From positions 1-64,000 of the forward strand of contig NZ_CDME01000011.1 in assembly GCF_000826545.1 (NCBI RefSeq): DNA of 64,000 nucleotides, given 5' to 3'. The position numbers were made by a program, and so were the translations under genes. The DNA is from Kibdelosporangium sp. MJ126-NF4 (GTDB lineage: Bacteria; Actinomycetota; Actinomycetes; Mycobacteriales; Pseudonocardiaceae). Shown one piece after another: positions 63,641 through 64,000 of this stretch (its first letter is position 1; each line of letters opens with the position of its first letter). The notes below the pieces were generated by a model. The model worked only from the letters and a program-made list of their open reading frames with translations, was not told the origin of the DNA and searched no databases.

Positions 63641-64000
63641 TCACGGCAGGATCGCAGCGATGTCCTGCGCGGCTTCCGGCCCGTACGCGCCGCTGATGCG
63701 CGTGATGGCCTCGCCCCGGTCGAAGGTCCACTCCTGCGGGCCGACGGCCTCAAGGACCAGCACGGCGATGTAGGAGCCCAGCTGCGAGGCCCGTTCCAGG
63801 TCAAGGCCGTAGGACAGGCCGGCGAGGAACCCGGCGCGGAACGCGTCGCCGACGCCGGTCGGGTCGGCTTTCGCCAGCTCGGGCACGGCGGTCACGTGCA
63901 CGACCGGGCCCTTGCGGTCGACGATCTCCGCGCCCTTCTCACCGAGCGTGGTGATCCGCATGTCGACCTTCTCGAGCACCTCGGACTCGGTCCAGCCGGT
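63641..64000 (-). CDS. adoK: Adenosine kinase (PfkB family), C-terminal part (cut by window edge)
   Basis: The last 119 codons are present. They include TTLGEKGAEIVDRKG, the PfkB signature around the catalytic Asp (DPTGVGDAFRAGFLAG), and a C-terminal helix ending AQDIAAILP. The frame stays open to the edge at 64000. Next to asnB and ctaC this matches the mycobacterial adoK (Rv2202c), which supports adenosine kinase over other PfkB sugar kinases. It converges on asnB across the terminator. Confidence 0.85.
   Translation of the reverse strand, partial: TGWTESEVLEKVDMRITTLGEKGAEIVDRKGPVVHVTAVPELAKADPTGVGDAFRAGFLAGLSYGLDLERASQLGSYIAVLVLEAVGPQEWTFDRGEAITRISGAYGPEAAQDIAAILP

Overview
The window comes from a high-GC actinomycete, most likely a member of the Pseudonocardiaceae. 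The evidence is very GC-rich codon use, many GTG starts with little or no Shine-Dalgarno (SD) sequence, and an actinobacterial respiratory supercomplex locus (ctaE-qcrCAB, ctaCF). There is also a gene order that can be overlaid on the mycobacterial Rv2178c-Rv2202c backbone: aroG, 3'-5' exoribonuclease, acyltransferase, FadD15, SRPBCC/ArsA cluster, PimB', NlpC/P60, DnaQ-GIY-YIG, trpD, ctaE-qcrCAB, ctaC/ctaF, asnB, adoK. The family and species assignment is inference; the gene order is seen.

Layout. 1-782: N-terminal part of an ISAs1-type transposase with one IS end. 987-6110: aroG (class II DAHP synthase) and B12-dependent metH, the latter behind what reads as an S-adenosylhomocysteine (SAH) riboswitch that frees the ribosome binding site. 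6270-11888: a DUF1152 protein, an ankyrin/beta-propeller protein, a divergent DMT exporter/MarR pair and a secreted von Willebrand protein. 12058-15733: nrdAB, encoding a class Ia-like reductase whose small subunit has Phe at the radical site (class Ic signature), under a cobalamin riboswitch. 15885-21460: ABM-globin fusion, pentapeptide/HTH pair, PNPOx-like protein, methionine aminopeptidase, phosphofructokinase with PPi-type residues, exoribonuclease, HNH nuclease. 21478-33224: acyltransferase, FadD15, SRPBCC proteins, phosphoesterase, ArsA-like ATPase, ROK kinase, PimB', a membrane-anchored metallopeptidase and the NlpC/P60 endopeptidase.

33309-48565: accessory insertion relative to the mycobacterial order. 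It holds a HelD/HelR-like helicase, a coiled-coil/NlpC-like/VanY protein, and a carbohydrate locus (LacI regulator, ABC importer, GH13 glucosidase on the + strand; GH95-like, lyase-like and GH27 secreted enzymes on the - strand). 48909-64000: the conserved backbone resumes with DnaQ-GIY-YIG, NYN RNase, a stand-alone Lrp ligand domain, two tandem qcrB genes (one inside ctaE-qcrCAB, one separate with its own palindrome-bearing upstream region), a degenerate receiver protein, trpD, ctaF, ctaC, asnB and the end of adoK.

How it fits together. One-carbon/B12 metabolism links metH (enzyme uses B12, RNA senses SAH) and nrdAB (RNA senses B12, presumably to switch to a B12-dependent reductase elsewhere). 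The bc1-aa3 supercomplex genes form two divergent/clustered units, with a duplicated cytochrome b. The sugar locus couples extracellular debranching enzymes to an importer and an intracellular glucosidase. The most promising items are the SAH ON-switch, the class Ic NrdB under B12 control, and the second qcrB with a DosR-box-like palindrome upstream. No tRNA, rRNA or CRISPR array was seen.
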